Source of the DNA: a virus
Strand: one strand, 5' to 3'
DNA: 26,352 nt
IMG/VR virus record: IMGVR_UViG_3300046517_000816
Coordinates: 1-26,352 of that record
Below are positions 6,873 to 14,775 of the stretch, piece after piece. The notes beneath the pieces are model-generated. The model was not told the origin of the DNA, made no database searches, and worked only from the letters and a program-made list of their open reading frames with translations. How positions within the stretch are numbered: position 1 is the stretch's first letter; the number at the start of each line of letters is the position of its first letter. Position numbers and translations under genes: made by a program.

Positions 6873-7206
6873 TCCGCAGCGGGAATACGCGAGAGCCCTC
6901 GCGGGATACCGCAGGGCCATGGCGCGGCTGCAGGAGGCCAAGCGACACATCCCGCCGACGCCGCAGGACCGGCTTAGGCAGCGAAAGCGCGAGGAACGTG
7001 CGGCCGAACGGGCGCACTATCTCGCGAACAAGGAAGCGATCGACGCAGAGCAGGGCAAGTGGCTCGAAATGCTCACCACCAAGGCGCTGGCGATCCTGCA
7101 TCAGAAAGTTAACGCCCTGCAGGTTGCTGAGGAGGCTGCCTCCAAGATCGGCAGCACGCTGCGTATCCGCCTCCCTGTCAGTTACCGCATCAACGACAAC
7201 GAGTAA
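6862..7206 (+). CDS. Coiled-coil protein ending in a copy of the coat-protein N-arm
   Basis: A 114-residue protein. Residues 1-68 are a highly charged helix rich in Arg, Glu and Ala, like a scaffold or nucleic-acid-binding helix. Residues 70-110 match the coat N-terminus (coat 12-60): KALAILHQK is shared exactly, then after an eight-residue gap so is KIGSTLRIRLPV. The matching DNA differs mostly at third codon positions, so the peptide appears conserved by selection rather than freshly copied. The gene overlaps the coiled-coil gene before it and ends five bases before the scaffold gene. It may compete with or template the coat N-arm during procapsid assembly. A non-functional fusion is less likely given the synonymous pattern. 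Confidence 0.7.
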   Translation: MASDPQREYARALAGYRRAMARLQEAKRHIPPTPQDRLRQRKREERAAERAHYLANKEAIDAEQGKWLEMLTTKALAILHQKVNALQVAEEAASKIGSTLRIRLPVSYRINDNE

Positions 7207-7211
7207 CACCC

Positions 7212-7958
7212 ATGTCCGAGACGACCGAACACCCGGCCCCCGAGCCGGAACGTGAACCCGCGCCTACGCCCGCACCAGAGTCCACGCCGGCACCGGACGA
7301 CGCGCCAGAGCAGACGCCCGAGGAGGAGGCCGAGCGCAAGAGCCGGGGCGATCGTCGCTTCGCCGCCATCACGGCCAAGCTCAGCGCCGCCGAGCGGCTC
7401 TACGCCCAGAAGGAGGCAGAGGCGGTCTATTGGCGACAGCAGGCAGCGCAAGGGGGTCAGCCGGCCGAGGAGACGCAGGAGCAGCGGGTTGCCAGGATCG
7501 AGCGTGAAGCCGATGTCCGCGCCGAGCAAAAACTGCTGGCTCAGCGGTTCCACGACGCCGGCGGTGCGCAATACCCCGACTGGCAGCAGAAGACCCGTGA
7601 GCTGATCGACATGGGGGCCGACGCGGAAATAGCCAGGCTGCTGATCAGAATGCCAGGCGGTGTGCATGTCGCTGCCGCCCTGGCCGACGACCCGGAGGCG
7701 CTTCAGCGTATTGCCGGCACTGAAGGCACAGAGGGCCGCGCAATGGCGCTCGGGCGGTTCGCTGCGAGGATCGACGGTGCCAACGGCAACGGTCATGCGC
7801 GTGCGGCTGCACCGACGCCTATGACCCGCGCGCCGGCTCCGGTGCGGCCAGTCACCGGACGCGCCTCACCCGTGTTCAACGAATACACAGCGTCGCCCGA
7901 GGCACTCGCGGACTACTACCTGAAGAAGGACCTGGAGCGCCACAGGGGCAGGCGGTGA
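7212..7958 (+). CDS. Scaffolding protein, P22 gp8-like
   Basis: A 248-residue protein, shorter than the 303 of P22 gp8. Residues 1-45 are a Pro/Glu/Ala-rich disordered tail. Helical, charged sequence follows (about 46-190), with a likely coiled coil around 60-120. The chain ends in helices with a strongly basic tip (YYLKKDLERHRGRR), which in P22-type scaffolds binds the coat. Scaffolding proteins direct coat assembly into a T-number-correct procapsid and leave before DNA packaging. Its position directly before the coat gene supports the call, although scaffolds are poorly conserved and the assignment rests mainly on order and composition. Confidence 0.82.
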   Translation: MSETTEHPAPEPEREPAPTPAPESTPAPDDAPEQTPEEEAERKSRGDRRFAAITAKLSAAERLYAQKEAEAVYWRQQAAQGGQPAEETQEQRVARIEREADVRAEQKLLAQRFHDAGGAQYPDWQQKTRELIDMGADAEIARLLIRMPGGVHVAAALADDPEALQRIAGTEGTEGRAMALGRFAARIDGANGNGHARAAAPTPMTRAPAPVRPVTGRASPVFNEYTASPEALADYYLKKDLERHRGRR

Positions 7959-8198
7959 TGCCGTAACGAGCCGTGCCTGACCTCTAGCGGGTGGGTCAAC
8001 CCCGCTTACCGCCGCGCCCGGTATATGGCGCTGTGGCTACAGCACACCAAGCCCTCGCGAGGCTCTAAATCCGCCGTGTCGTGCTGATCCGCCTGCGGCT
8101 GTGTCTTTCCCTGTCGTCGCGGCGGGCAATCGAGGCTCCAAGAACCGCATCCGGTGAGGAGCCCTTTTCCCGCACTCGTGTGACGAAAGGGGCATGTC
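7959..8198 (+). other. Structured 240-base leader before the coat gene
   Basis: No gene is apparent here. Several inverted repeats follow one another: AGCGGG/CCCGCT at 7986-8006, GCGCC/GGCGC at 8014-8031, GCTGT-GGCT-ACAGC at 8030-8043, and the palindrome CCTCGCGAGG at 8053-8062. The coat ribosome binding site AAAGGGG is at 8186-8192. The stems are short and lack T-tracts, so a leader or attenuator that sets the coat-to-scaffold ratio is more likely than a strong terminator. Confidence 0.4.
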
Positions 8199-9401
8199 AT
8201 GCCCGCTACAAATACACTCCTCACTATAAATATGATAACGGCGAAGGCGCTCGCAATACTGCACCAGAAGTGCAACATTATAGGTGCAGTAAACCGCCAA
8301 TACGATGACAGTTTCGCCAACTCAGGCGCCAAAATAGGCAGCACACTACGCATCCGACTGCCAGTGCAATACACCGTCTCCACCACCCCGGCACTGTCGC
8401 TGCAGAACACGGTGGAGAACTACGTCTCCCTGCCGATCACCAACCAGTACCACGTCGATTTCTCGTTCTCGTCCGCCGAACTGACGCTGACCATCGATGA
8501 CTTCTCGGCTCGCTACATCGAGCCCGCAATCGCCGTGCTGGCCGCCAGGCTGGAGAGCGACTTCGTCAACCAGATGTGGCCGCAGGTGTGGAATTCGGTC
8601 GGGGCAGCCGGCGTAGCGCAGACATTCAAAACGGTGCTTCAGGCCCGCAAGCTGCTGCTCGACAACCTGACGCCGCAAAGCAAGCAGTGGCTGCTGCGCA
8701 TAAATACGCAGGACAACGTGGATATGGTAGACAGCCTCAAGGGCCTGTTCCAGTCCACCACCGAGATCAGGAGCCAGTACACCGATGGCGTCATGGGCCT
8801 GTCGGCAGGCTTCGAATGGGCTGAGAATACCCACCTGACCACGCAAACCAGAGGCGCCGAGAGCCAAACCTACACCACCGCCGTCGTCGCCAACCAGAAC
8901 ACCGGTAGCACACTCGCCGTCATCACCGGCACCGGAGCAGGCAACGCCGGCGACGTGTTCACCATCGCTGGCGTGTTCAGGTGTCATCCCGAGACCAAGG
9001 TGTCGTCCGGCGTTCTGCAGCAGTTCGTGTTGACGGCCAACTACGCAGGCGGCGGCGGCAATATGAGCATCGCACCCGCCATCAACGGCGTGAGCGGCAG
9101 CCCGAGCCAGAACGTCGTCACCGTCGCCAACGCGACTGCGGCGCTCACATTCGCCAACACCGCCAGCACAGCAACCGGGCTGTCGCTCGCGTTCCATCCC
9201 GACGCTTTTACATTCGCCACAGCAGACCTAGTGATGCCGGGAGGGGTCGATATGGCTTCTCGCGTGGTAAAGGACGGCATCAGCATGCGCGCTGTGCGCC
9301 AGTACAGCATCAGCGATGACACCATGCCTATCCGCATCGATGTGCTTTGGGGCGCCGCCGCGTTGCGTCCGCAGCTCGCGGTTCGGTTGGTTGCTAATTG
9401 A
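8199..9401 (+). CDS. Major coat protein, P22 gp5-like
   Basis: A 400-residue protein (P22 gp5 has 430) of the HK97 fold, P22 branch. The N-arm (ITAKALAILHQK, then KIGSTLRIRLPV at 45-56) and the following VDFSFSSAELTLTIDDFSARYIEP (86-109) match the P22-coat-like pattern. A Gly/Thr/Val-rich segment at about 225-325 probably forms the surface insertion domain. The C-terminal block has VVKDGISMRAVRQYSISDDT. ATG 8199 is preceded by AAAGGGG. The first 100 bases are AT-richer than the rest and use ATA codons repeatedly, which may keep the start of a highly expressed gene unfolded. Pieces of this protein recur at 4143 and 6862. Confidence 0.9.
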   Translation: MPATNTLLTINMITAKALAILHQKCNIIGAVNRQYDDSFANSGAKIGSTLRIRLPVQYTVSTTPALSLQNTVENYVSLPITNQYHVDFSFSSAELTLTIDDFSARYIEPAIAVLAARLESDFVNQMWPQVWNSVGAAGVAQTFKTVLQARKLLLDNLTPQSKQWLLRINTQDNVDMVDSLKGLFQSTTEIRSQYTDGVMGLSAGFEWAENTHLTTQTRGAESQTYTTAVVANQNTGSTLAVITGTGAGNAGDVFTIAGVFRCHPETKVSSGVLQQFVLTANYAGGGGNMSIAPAINGVSGSPSQNVVTVANATAALTFANTASTATGLSLAFHPDAFTFATADLVMPGGVDMASRVVKDGISMRAVRQYSISDDTMPIRIDVLWGAAALRPQLAVRLVAN

Positions 9402-9413
9402 GGAGGGCCACCC

Positions 9414-9773
9414 ATGTCATACAGCCGAGGCCCGCAACTCTTCGACCCCACGTCCATCTCGTCGTTCGCGAACAACATCACCGCAACAGCAGGGGGGACG
9501 CGGGCAGCCGCGCTCCCTCTCACGGCGGCGTTCAACCGCATTGCCGTGTGCGCCACCGCCGCCGACAGCGTCGCCCTGCCGCCCGCTGTGGGAGGGCAGG
9601 AGATCACCGTCATCAACAGCGGTGCGGCGGCCACCCAGGTGTTCGCTGCTGTCGGGACAGCCGACACCATCAACGGCGTCGCGGCCGCAACCGGCATCAG
9701 CCTCGCCGCTGCCGGCAAGGCGCAATTCGTCTCGCCGGGACAGGGCTTCTGGTTCTCGATCCTGTCCGCGTAG
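9414..9773 (+). CDS. Small beta-rich head decoration-like protein
   Basis: A 119-residue protein with a strong AGGAGGG site upstream. It is rich in Ala, Gly, Val and Thr without long charged helices. The core (DSVALPPAVGGQEITVINSG, then TINGV and QFVSPGQGFWF) is a beta-strand pattern common in small phage structural proteins and fibre domains. It follows the coat gene by 12 bases, where capsid cement or decoration proteins are often encoded. That role is inferred from position; a tail-related role cannot be excluded. Confidence 0.65.
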   Translation: MSYSRGPQLFDPTSISSFANNITATAGGTRAAALPLTAAFNRIAVCATAADSVALPPAVGGQEITVINSGAAATQVFAAVGTADTINGVAAATGISLAAAGKAQFVSPGQGFWFSILSA

Positions 9774-9890
9774 CTACAGACTAGCCTTGCTGCCGGAGGC
9801 CCCACCCTCCCACGAGTAGGGGTGTAACCCGCGTCTGGCCAGGAACGCGCTCCGGCAGCCTCGTAGCACCAATCCCGCATCGAGGTCAGC
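9774..9890 (+). ncRNA. Possible branched structured RNA between decoration and connector genes
   Basis: Perfect 10-base arms GCTGCCGGAG (9789-9798) and CTCCGGCAGC (9850-9859) enclose 51 bases that can form two further hairpins. One is CACCCT paired with GGGGTG (one G-U pair). The other is GCGT/ACGC around the palindrome CTGGCCAG. Together they suggest a three-way junction. No T-tract follows, it is not a tRNA, and no reading frame fits. It could be a processing site, an attenuator or a small RNA. Confidence 0.4.
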
Positions 9891-12206
9891 ATGACCATCG
9901 CCAACGACATCATCTTCCTGTCGCTGCGCAATTCAGGCGTCAACGGCATCGGCCAGACGCCGATGGCGCAGGATGTCAACGACGCCTTCCGCGTTCTCAA
10001 CGCCATGATCCTCGAGTGGGAATGGGAACGCACAGTCCAGGTCAACCGCACGCCGCTGCCGGTGTTTCCCGACCTCACCACCGATGTGCCGTTTTGGTCC
10101 CAGTATGAACACGTCTTGCTTACGACGCTGGCGGTGCGGCTGCGCCAGGTCTACTCGCTGCCGCCGATCCAGCTCGACGTGCAGCTCGCCGTGGGCGCGC
10201 TCAAGGCGTTCAGCGCCCTCAATCTGCAGTTCACCACCGCCCCGGCTATCGCAGCCGATGACGGCACTGGCTATGGCATCGTGTTCCTGGCTCTCCGCGC
10301 CGCCGGCCGCGTGACAGACGCCCAAGGCGTGCTGCAGACCAGCCAGGATGTTACCGACGCACACTCGCTGATGAATGAGATGCTCGACGAGTGGCAGCGC
10401 GAGCGCACTGTCCGCGTCATCTCAGGCACCCTCTCGCCGATCACCGATCTGAGCCTGCCGCTCGTGATGACGCCCGGCGAGAAGAACGCAGTCGTTCTTA
10501 ACCTCGGTGTGCGATTGCGCGATGCCTATGGCACCGAGGTCTCGAAGACGCTGGTCGAGCGAGCCGATCGTGCGCTGCAATTACTGCAAGCGATTAACCT
10601 GCAGCAGACGCCGCCCCCTACGATCGCAGCTGATGACGGCACCGGTTATGGCATCATCTACCTTGCGCTACGCACATCAGGCCGGGTGACCGACAACCAG
10701 GGCGTGCTGCAATCGTCGCAGGACGTGACCGACGCCCACAGCCTCCTCTCCGAGATGCTGGACGAGTGGCAGCGGGAACGGACGGTGCGGGTCATCCCCG
10801 GCACGCTCGCGCTCATCACGGATCTCAGTGCCCCGCTGAGCGTCACGCCGGGCGAGAAGAACGCCTTGGTGCTGAACCTCGGTGTCCGTCTCCGCGACTG
10901 GTTCGGCGCCGAGCCATCCAAGCCGCTCAACGATCGTGCTGACCGCGCCCTGCAACTGCTGCAAGCCATTAACCTGCAGCAGAACCCGGCGCCGACCATC
11001 GCCGCTAACGACAGCACCGGCTATGGCCTGGTGTATCTCGCGCTACGCGCTGCCGGCCGCGTCACCGACAACCAGGGCATTACCCAGAGCTCGCAAGATG
11101 TCACTGACGCCGCCTCGCTCATGAACGAGATGCTGGACGAATGGAACCGCGAGCGTGCGGTCAAGGTCATCCCCGGTACGCTGCCAACCATCCCCAGCCT
11201 GGCGGCGCCCCTGACGCTCACCTCGGGCGTCCGCAATGCCATCGTGCTCAACCTCGCAGTGCGGCTGCGTGACTGGGTTGGGGCCGACGTCTCCAAGACC
11301 CTGCTGGATCGCGCCACGACGGCGCTGGGGCTGGTCCAGGCCAATAACCAGCACCAGACAGCGCCCATCCACCCAGGGCCGCCAGAGACCGTCATAGAGG
11401 CGCTGTTCCTGGCACTCCGCATGGCCGGACGCATCACCGACACGCAGAGCGTCGCTGACGGCAGCAAGGATGTGGCCGACGCGTTCTCGCTGCTGGTGAT
11501 GATGCTTGGCCAGTGGCAGCGCAAGCGCTGGCTGGTGTGGCACGAGGAGGACGTGGCGCTGGTCTCGACCGGCGCTGATTTTTACACCATCGGACCCGGC
11601 GAGGATTTCGATTGCGCGCGGCCCGATAAGATCCACGCCGCCAAGATCGTCATCGGCCCCGGCGGGTTCGGCACGACCGCGGCGCTGCCGGAACAACTGC
11701 CGTTCCCGCTCGGGGCACAGCAAACCGTACGCACGCCCAACCTGGTCAACATCCCGCTTGCCATCATCGAGGCCAAGGAAGACTGGAACACCATCGCCAT
11801 CCCTGATCTGAAGTCGATTCCCTCGGCGGTGTTCTACGACAGCAGCTTCCCGGTCGGCCGGGTGTATTTTTGGCCGGTGGCGCCAGCCAACGCCTATGAG
11901 CTGCAACTTACCGTCAAGGGCCAGCTTCCGGTATATACGAGCGTCAATGACGACCTGGCGCTGCCGCCGGAATACCTCGACGCCATCATCAACAACCTGG
12001 CGGTCCGGATCGTGGTCGCCAGCAATGTGCCGGTCAGTCCGTTCCTGCTGGCAGAAGCGCGGGCGTCGCTCAACACCATCAAGCTGGCGAACACCCAGAT
12101 ACCGCTGCTGAGCATGCCGGCGGCACTCGGAGGCCATCGCAGCGGCGATGTCTCCAGCTGGGTCGGGCGTGGCATCGCCTGGACCATCAGCGGCGGCGCC
12201 CCTTAA
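9891..12206 (+). CDS. gp4-like connector protein with four extra tandem helical repeats
   Basis: A 771-residue protein whose last 271 residues (501-771) read as a complete P22 gp4-like head-to-tail connector: a helical start (EALFLALRMAGRI), FYTIGPGEDFD near 564-574, PVGRVYFWPV near 654-663, and LPPEYLDAIINNLAVRI. P22 gp4 has 166 residues and seals the portal after packaging. Residues 1-500 contain four more copies of the helical part, with FLALR-type motifs at about 9, 132, 257 and 382, a 125-residue period, and the beta domain replaced by a short loop. Copies differ mainly at synonymous sites, so they look old and maintained. The extra copies could give each subunit several portal-binding helices. 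The ring stoichiometry is unknown. Confidence 0.82.
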   Translation: MTIANDIIFLSLRNSGVNGIGQTPMAQDVNDAFRVLNAMILEWEWERTVQVNRTPLPVFPDLTTDVPFWSQYEHVLLTTLAVRLRQVYSLPPIQLDVQLAVGALKAFSALNLQFTTAPAIAADDGTGYGIVFLALRAAGRVTDAQGVLQTSQDVTDAHSLMNEMLDEWQRERTVRVISGTLSPITDLSLPLVMTPGEKNAVVLNLGVRLRDAYGTEVSKTLVERADRALQLLQAINLQQTPPPTIAADDGTGYGIIYLALRTSGRVTDNQGVLQSSQDVTDAHSLLSEMLDEWQRERTVRVIPGTLALITDLSAPLSVTPGEKNALVLNLGVRLRDWFGAEPSKPLNDRADRALQLLQAINLQQNPAPTIAANDSTGYGLVYLALRAAGRVTDNQGITQSSQDVTDAASLMNEMLDEWNRERAVKVIPGTLPTIPSLAAPLTLTSGVRNAIVLNLAVRLRDWVGADVSKTLLDRATTALGLVQANNQHQTAPIHPGPPETVIEALFLALRMAGRITDTQSVADGSKDVADAFSLLVMMLGQWQRKRWLVWHEEDVALVSTGADFYTIGPGEDFDCARPDKIHAAKIVIGPGGFGTTAALPEQLPFPLGAQQTVRTPNLVNIPLAIIEAKEDWNTIAIPDLKSIPSAVFYDSSFPVGRVYFWPVAPANAYELQLTVKGQLPVYTSVNDDLALPPEYLDAIINNLAVRIVVASNVPVSPFLLAEARASLNTIKLANTQIPLLSMPAALGGHRSGDVSSWVGRGIAWTISGGAP
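10263..11387 (+). repeat. Three 375-bp in-frame tandem repeats in the connector gene
   Basis: Copies begin at 10263, 10638 and 11013, each 375 bases (125 codons; the last aligns slightly shorter), marked by GTGYG/STGYG, LALR, SQDVTDA and the (N/S)EMLDEW motif. A more diverged copy precedes them (9891-10262) and the connector's own helical part follows (from 11391). Differences cluster at third codon positions. Confidence 0.9.
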
Positions 12207-12224
12207 GTACAAGGAAATCAGAGC

Positions 12225-14558
12225 ATGAATGCTGGCAATCGGGCCGCCGTGGCGCGTCTGGCCGCATCCCCACGTACCACGACACCGTCAGGGAGTGGCG
12301 CATCCGGCTCGGGCTATCCCTGGTCCGATGGGGATATACTCTATGCTGGCGATCTCAACGCCGCCATCGAGCTGGGCATCGCGAGCGGCAGTGGCTCGAT
12401 CACCCAGGTCGGCCTCGACAAACGCCTATATGGCACCGACGGTAAACGCCTGCAGATCCGCGCCATCACCAGTTTCGCCAATACTTTTGCCCTGTTCAGC
12501 GACGGCTATCGCTTCGATTGGGGCATTCGCAACAGCCAGAACAGCGCCAGTATTGCCAGCGTCAGTCCGCCGATCAACCGTGGTGGTGTTTACGGCCGGT
12601 GGCTGTCCTATACCTATCAGGACGACGCGACCTGCAAGAACACGATCAACCAGTATAAGCAATACGGCTTCAATACCATCCGCACCTGGGTCGGCATCGG
12701 CATGCTGAAGACCGCGCCGTTTACCGATGCGGTGACCGGGTTGAGCTTCCCCACCGAGATCGAGCTGCTCGACAATTTCGTGCGGTTCACCCAGGAACTC
12801 GGCATGTATCTCTGGCTGACGTTCGGTCAGGGGTCAGTGCCGGACGACCAGCACGCGGCGTTCTGGGCCGTCATCGCCACGCGCTACAGAGCCGCGCGGC
12901 ACGTCATCTTGGACATCCAGAATGAGCCTGGCAGTGGCACTGTGTTCGTCACCCCGTCCATTCCCACCCTGACCACACCATATAGCACTATCATGCCGAA
13001 CCTGGCGGCCTGGCGGGCGCGCTTCGAGGGGGCGCTTGCCGCCATTCGCGGCGCCGGGTTCAAGGGACCGGTCGCGGTGCAGCCGCTGAGCAACCTGTGG
13101 GGGATCGATACCATCCAGGCGGCGCTCAACAACCCGCCGTGGTCGCTCGATCCGAACATCATCGTGGCCCCGCATATGTATTACATCTGGGGTGATCCAC
13201 TACCTGGTGACCCACCAGTTACGTTCGTTAGTCAGCGCAACAACTGGGACGCCCACGTCACCAATTTCGCGCGCTATTACTGCATCGTTCACGGTGAAAT
13301 GGGACCGAGCAACGCGTACAACTATCTCAACCCACAGCCGGCGCTTGATTTCACGACCGAGGCGCTCGGGTGGTCGCAAAAAGAATGCTTCAGCGGCACC
13401 ACGTTCTTCACCGCGCAGCCACTGGCCAACCACTACAACGACATATGGGATAATATCGACCAGTTCACCCAGCTCGGGAACCTGACCGCCTGGGGCACCA
13501 ACCTGATGAACTACCACACCCATGGCGTGAACGCGCTGGCGCGGATGGTGCCTGACATCAAATCCACTAACGGCCCGCTGACCGATACCACCGGCAGCAC
13601 CGTGCTGTTCCATCGCGATGTCGAGCGTTACGATGTTGAGCTGCGCATTGCCATCGTCACCAACGGCACCGCATCCGGCACGCTGCTGGTGCGGCTGCCG
13701 TCGCCGGCGCCGACCGACCGCTATCAGTGGTTCCAGGGCATTTCGTCCACGGGCGCCTCGCTGCTGGTCAAGGTCATCGGCTTCTATGCCGAGATCACGT
13801 TAGCGGCGGACGGCAGCTATCCCGGTGCGAACGGTGTCGCGCTCACCACGTCGTTCACCTACTACGCCGCGAACAACGCGCAGGGGGCTGGATTCTCCTA
13901 CGCTCCTGCGAATTTCAACAACGACCACTGGTACACGCGCGGCGGGCTGATCACCGGGCTGGCTGACGGCAAGCAGGGTACGATCATCACCACACTGCAC
14001 ACGACGGGGTTCGGCGGCGACGGCACCTCGATGCGGCTGGTGCATACCAACACCGCCAAGATGACGCTGTTCCGCGATCCCAGCAACTTCCTCCATCTGC
14101 AACTGCGGAATGCCGCCGGCACATTGATCTGTGAGGTCGTGTCGCTGCTGCCGACCAGCACGTCGTCGCCAGAACATACGATCTTCGTCAGTTGGGATCT
14201 GAACACGCCCGAAGCGTGGCTCTTCATCAAGGGCGTGAACGAGACCGGCACGCCGCTGACGCTGGTCAACGACACGGTGGACTATACCGACAGCAACTTC
14301 GCGGTGGGCGGCACAGTCGGTGGATTAGACCTGGTGCGCGGCACGATGGACTTCTTCTGGTTCAACGACACGTTCCACCACCCCGGCAACTACATCAACA
14401 ACGGCTGTTTCTTCGATGAGTTCGACGCGCCGATCGATGTCGGCAAATACGGCGATGCGCTGACCGGCGGGTTGCCCCGGATCTTCCTGCGTAATCTCGA
14501 CGTAGGCAGCACGTTCGCCACCAACCGGGGAACCGGCGGCAACTTCACGCTGAACTAA
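12225..14558 (+). CDS. Tail appendage protein with GH5-like (cellulase-type) domain
   Basis: A 777-residue protein. Residues 1-70 are a Ser/Gly-rich lead and a short beta segment that probably attach to the tail. Residues about 115-440 resemble a glycoside hydrolase 5/clan A barrel: FNTIRTWVGIG (149-159), ILDIQNEP with putative acid/base E234, HMYYIWG (317-323), and VHGEMGP with putative nucleophile E358. Residues about 560-760 are beta-rich and look like a concanavalin/LamG-type carbohydrate-binding domain. GH5 enzymes hydrolyse beta-1,4 glucans, mannans and related polymers, so this is a candidate depolymerase that opens the host's exopolysaccharide, perhaps bacterial cellulose. AAGGAA precedes ATG 12225. 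Substrate is inference; both catalytic glutamates are present. Confidence 0.75.
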   Translation: MNAGNRAAVARLAASPRTTTPSGSGASGSGYPWSDGDILYAGDLNAAIELGIASGSGSITQVGLDKRLYGTDGKRLQIRAITSFANTFALFSDGYRFDWGIRNSQNSASIASVSPPINRGGVYGRWLSYTYQDDATCKNTINQYKQYGFNTIRTWVGIGMLKTAPFTDAVTGLSFPTEIELLDNFVRFTQELGMYLWLTFGQGSVPDDQHAAFWAVIATRYRAARHVILDIQNEPGSGTVFVTPSIPTLTTPYSTIMPNLAAWRARFEGALAAIRGAGFKGPVAVQPLSNLWGIDTIQAALNNPPWSLDPNIIVAPHMYYIWGDPLPGDPPVTFVSQRNNWDAHVTNFARYYCIVHGEMGPSNAYNYLNPQPALDFTTEALGWSQKECFSGTTFFTAQPLANHYNDIWDNIDQFTQLGNLTAWGTNLMNYHTHGVNALARMVPDIKSTNGPLTDTTGSTVLFHRDVERYDVELRIAIVTNGTASGTLLVRLPSPAPTDRYQWFQGISSTGASLLVKVIGFYAEITLAADGSYPGANGVALTTSFTYYAANNAQGAGFSYAPANFNNDHWYTRGGLITGLADGKQGTIITTLHTTGFGGDGTSMRLVHTNTAKMTLFRDPSNFLHLQLRNAAGTLICEVVSLLPTSTSSPEHTIFVSWDLNTPEAWLFIKGVNETGTPLTLVNDTVDYTDSNFAVGGTVGGLDLVRGTMDFFWFNDTFHHPGNYINNGCFFDEFDAPIDVGKYGDALTGGLPRIFLRNLDVGSTFATNRGTGGNFTLN

Positions 14559-14737
14559 TGCGCAACGTGTGCCAGCGCCTCGGCGTGCAGATGGTCGAGC
14601 CACTCCAGTGTGGTGGCGTATTGCGGCCGGTTGCCACCGTCGCAGGCGTTGAGCTGGGCGGCGTAGTCGTTGTGCAGCGACAGCGCCTCGCCCAACGCAT
14701 ACAGCAGCCTGGCGTTGATCTCGGTAAGGTTCAGCAT
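14555..14737 (-). CDS. Small protein of unknown function, minus strand
   Basis: A 60-residue protein rich in Leu, Ala and His (ARLLYALGEALSLHNDYAAQ, then TTLEWLDHLHAEALAHVAH), predicted helical. It reads much more like a protein than the plus-strand frame over the same bases. It fills the 217-base gap between two tail genes and overlaps the end of the upstream one by four bases. The ribosome binding site is poor: AAGGA is about 20 bases before ATG 14737. No family is recognised. It may be a second small antisense gene like that at 6400. Confidence 0.5.
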   Translation of the reverse strand: MLNLTEINARLLYALGEALSLHNDYAAQLNACDGGNRPQYATTLEWLDHLHAEALAHVAH

Positions 14738-14775
14738 GGCTGAATATCACCACATCGTTCCTTCGGAGACAAATC

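Noticed and set aside
9789-9859. tRNA-like cloverleaf
   Set aside because: The branched pairing lacks an anticodon arm of the right size, a T-arm consensus and an acceptor end.
9041-10081. 346-residue minus-strand open frame
   Set aside because: It spans the end of the coat gene, the decoration gene and the structured spacer; composition is that of a shadow frame.
11043-12212. 389-residue minus-strand open frame opposite the connector gene
   Set aside because: It follows the repeats of the plus-strand gene in mirror form and has no recognisable protein features.
14558-14743. 61-residue plus-strand frame after the GH5-like gene
   Set aside because: It is Gln/Val/Gly-rich without structure; the minus-strand frame over the same bases reads more like a real protein.
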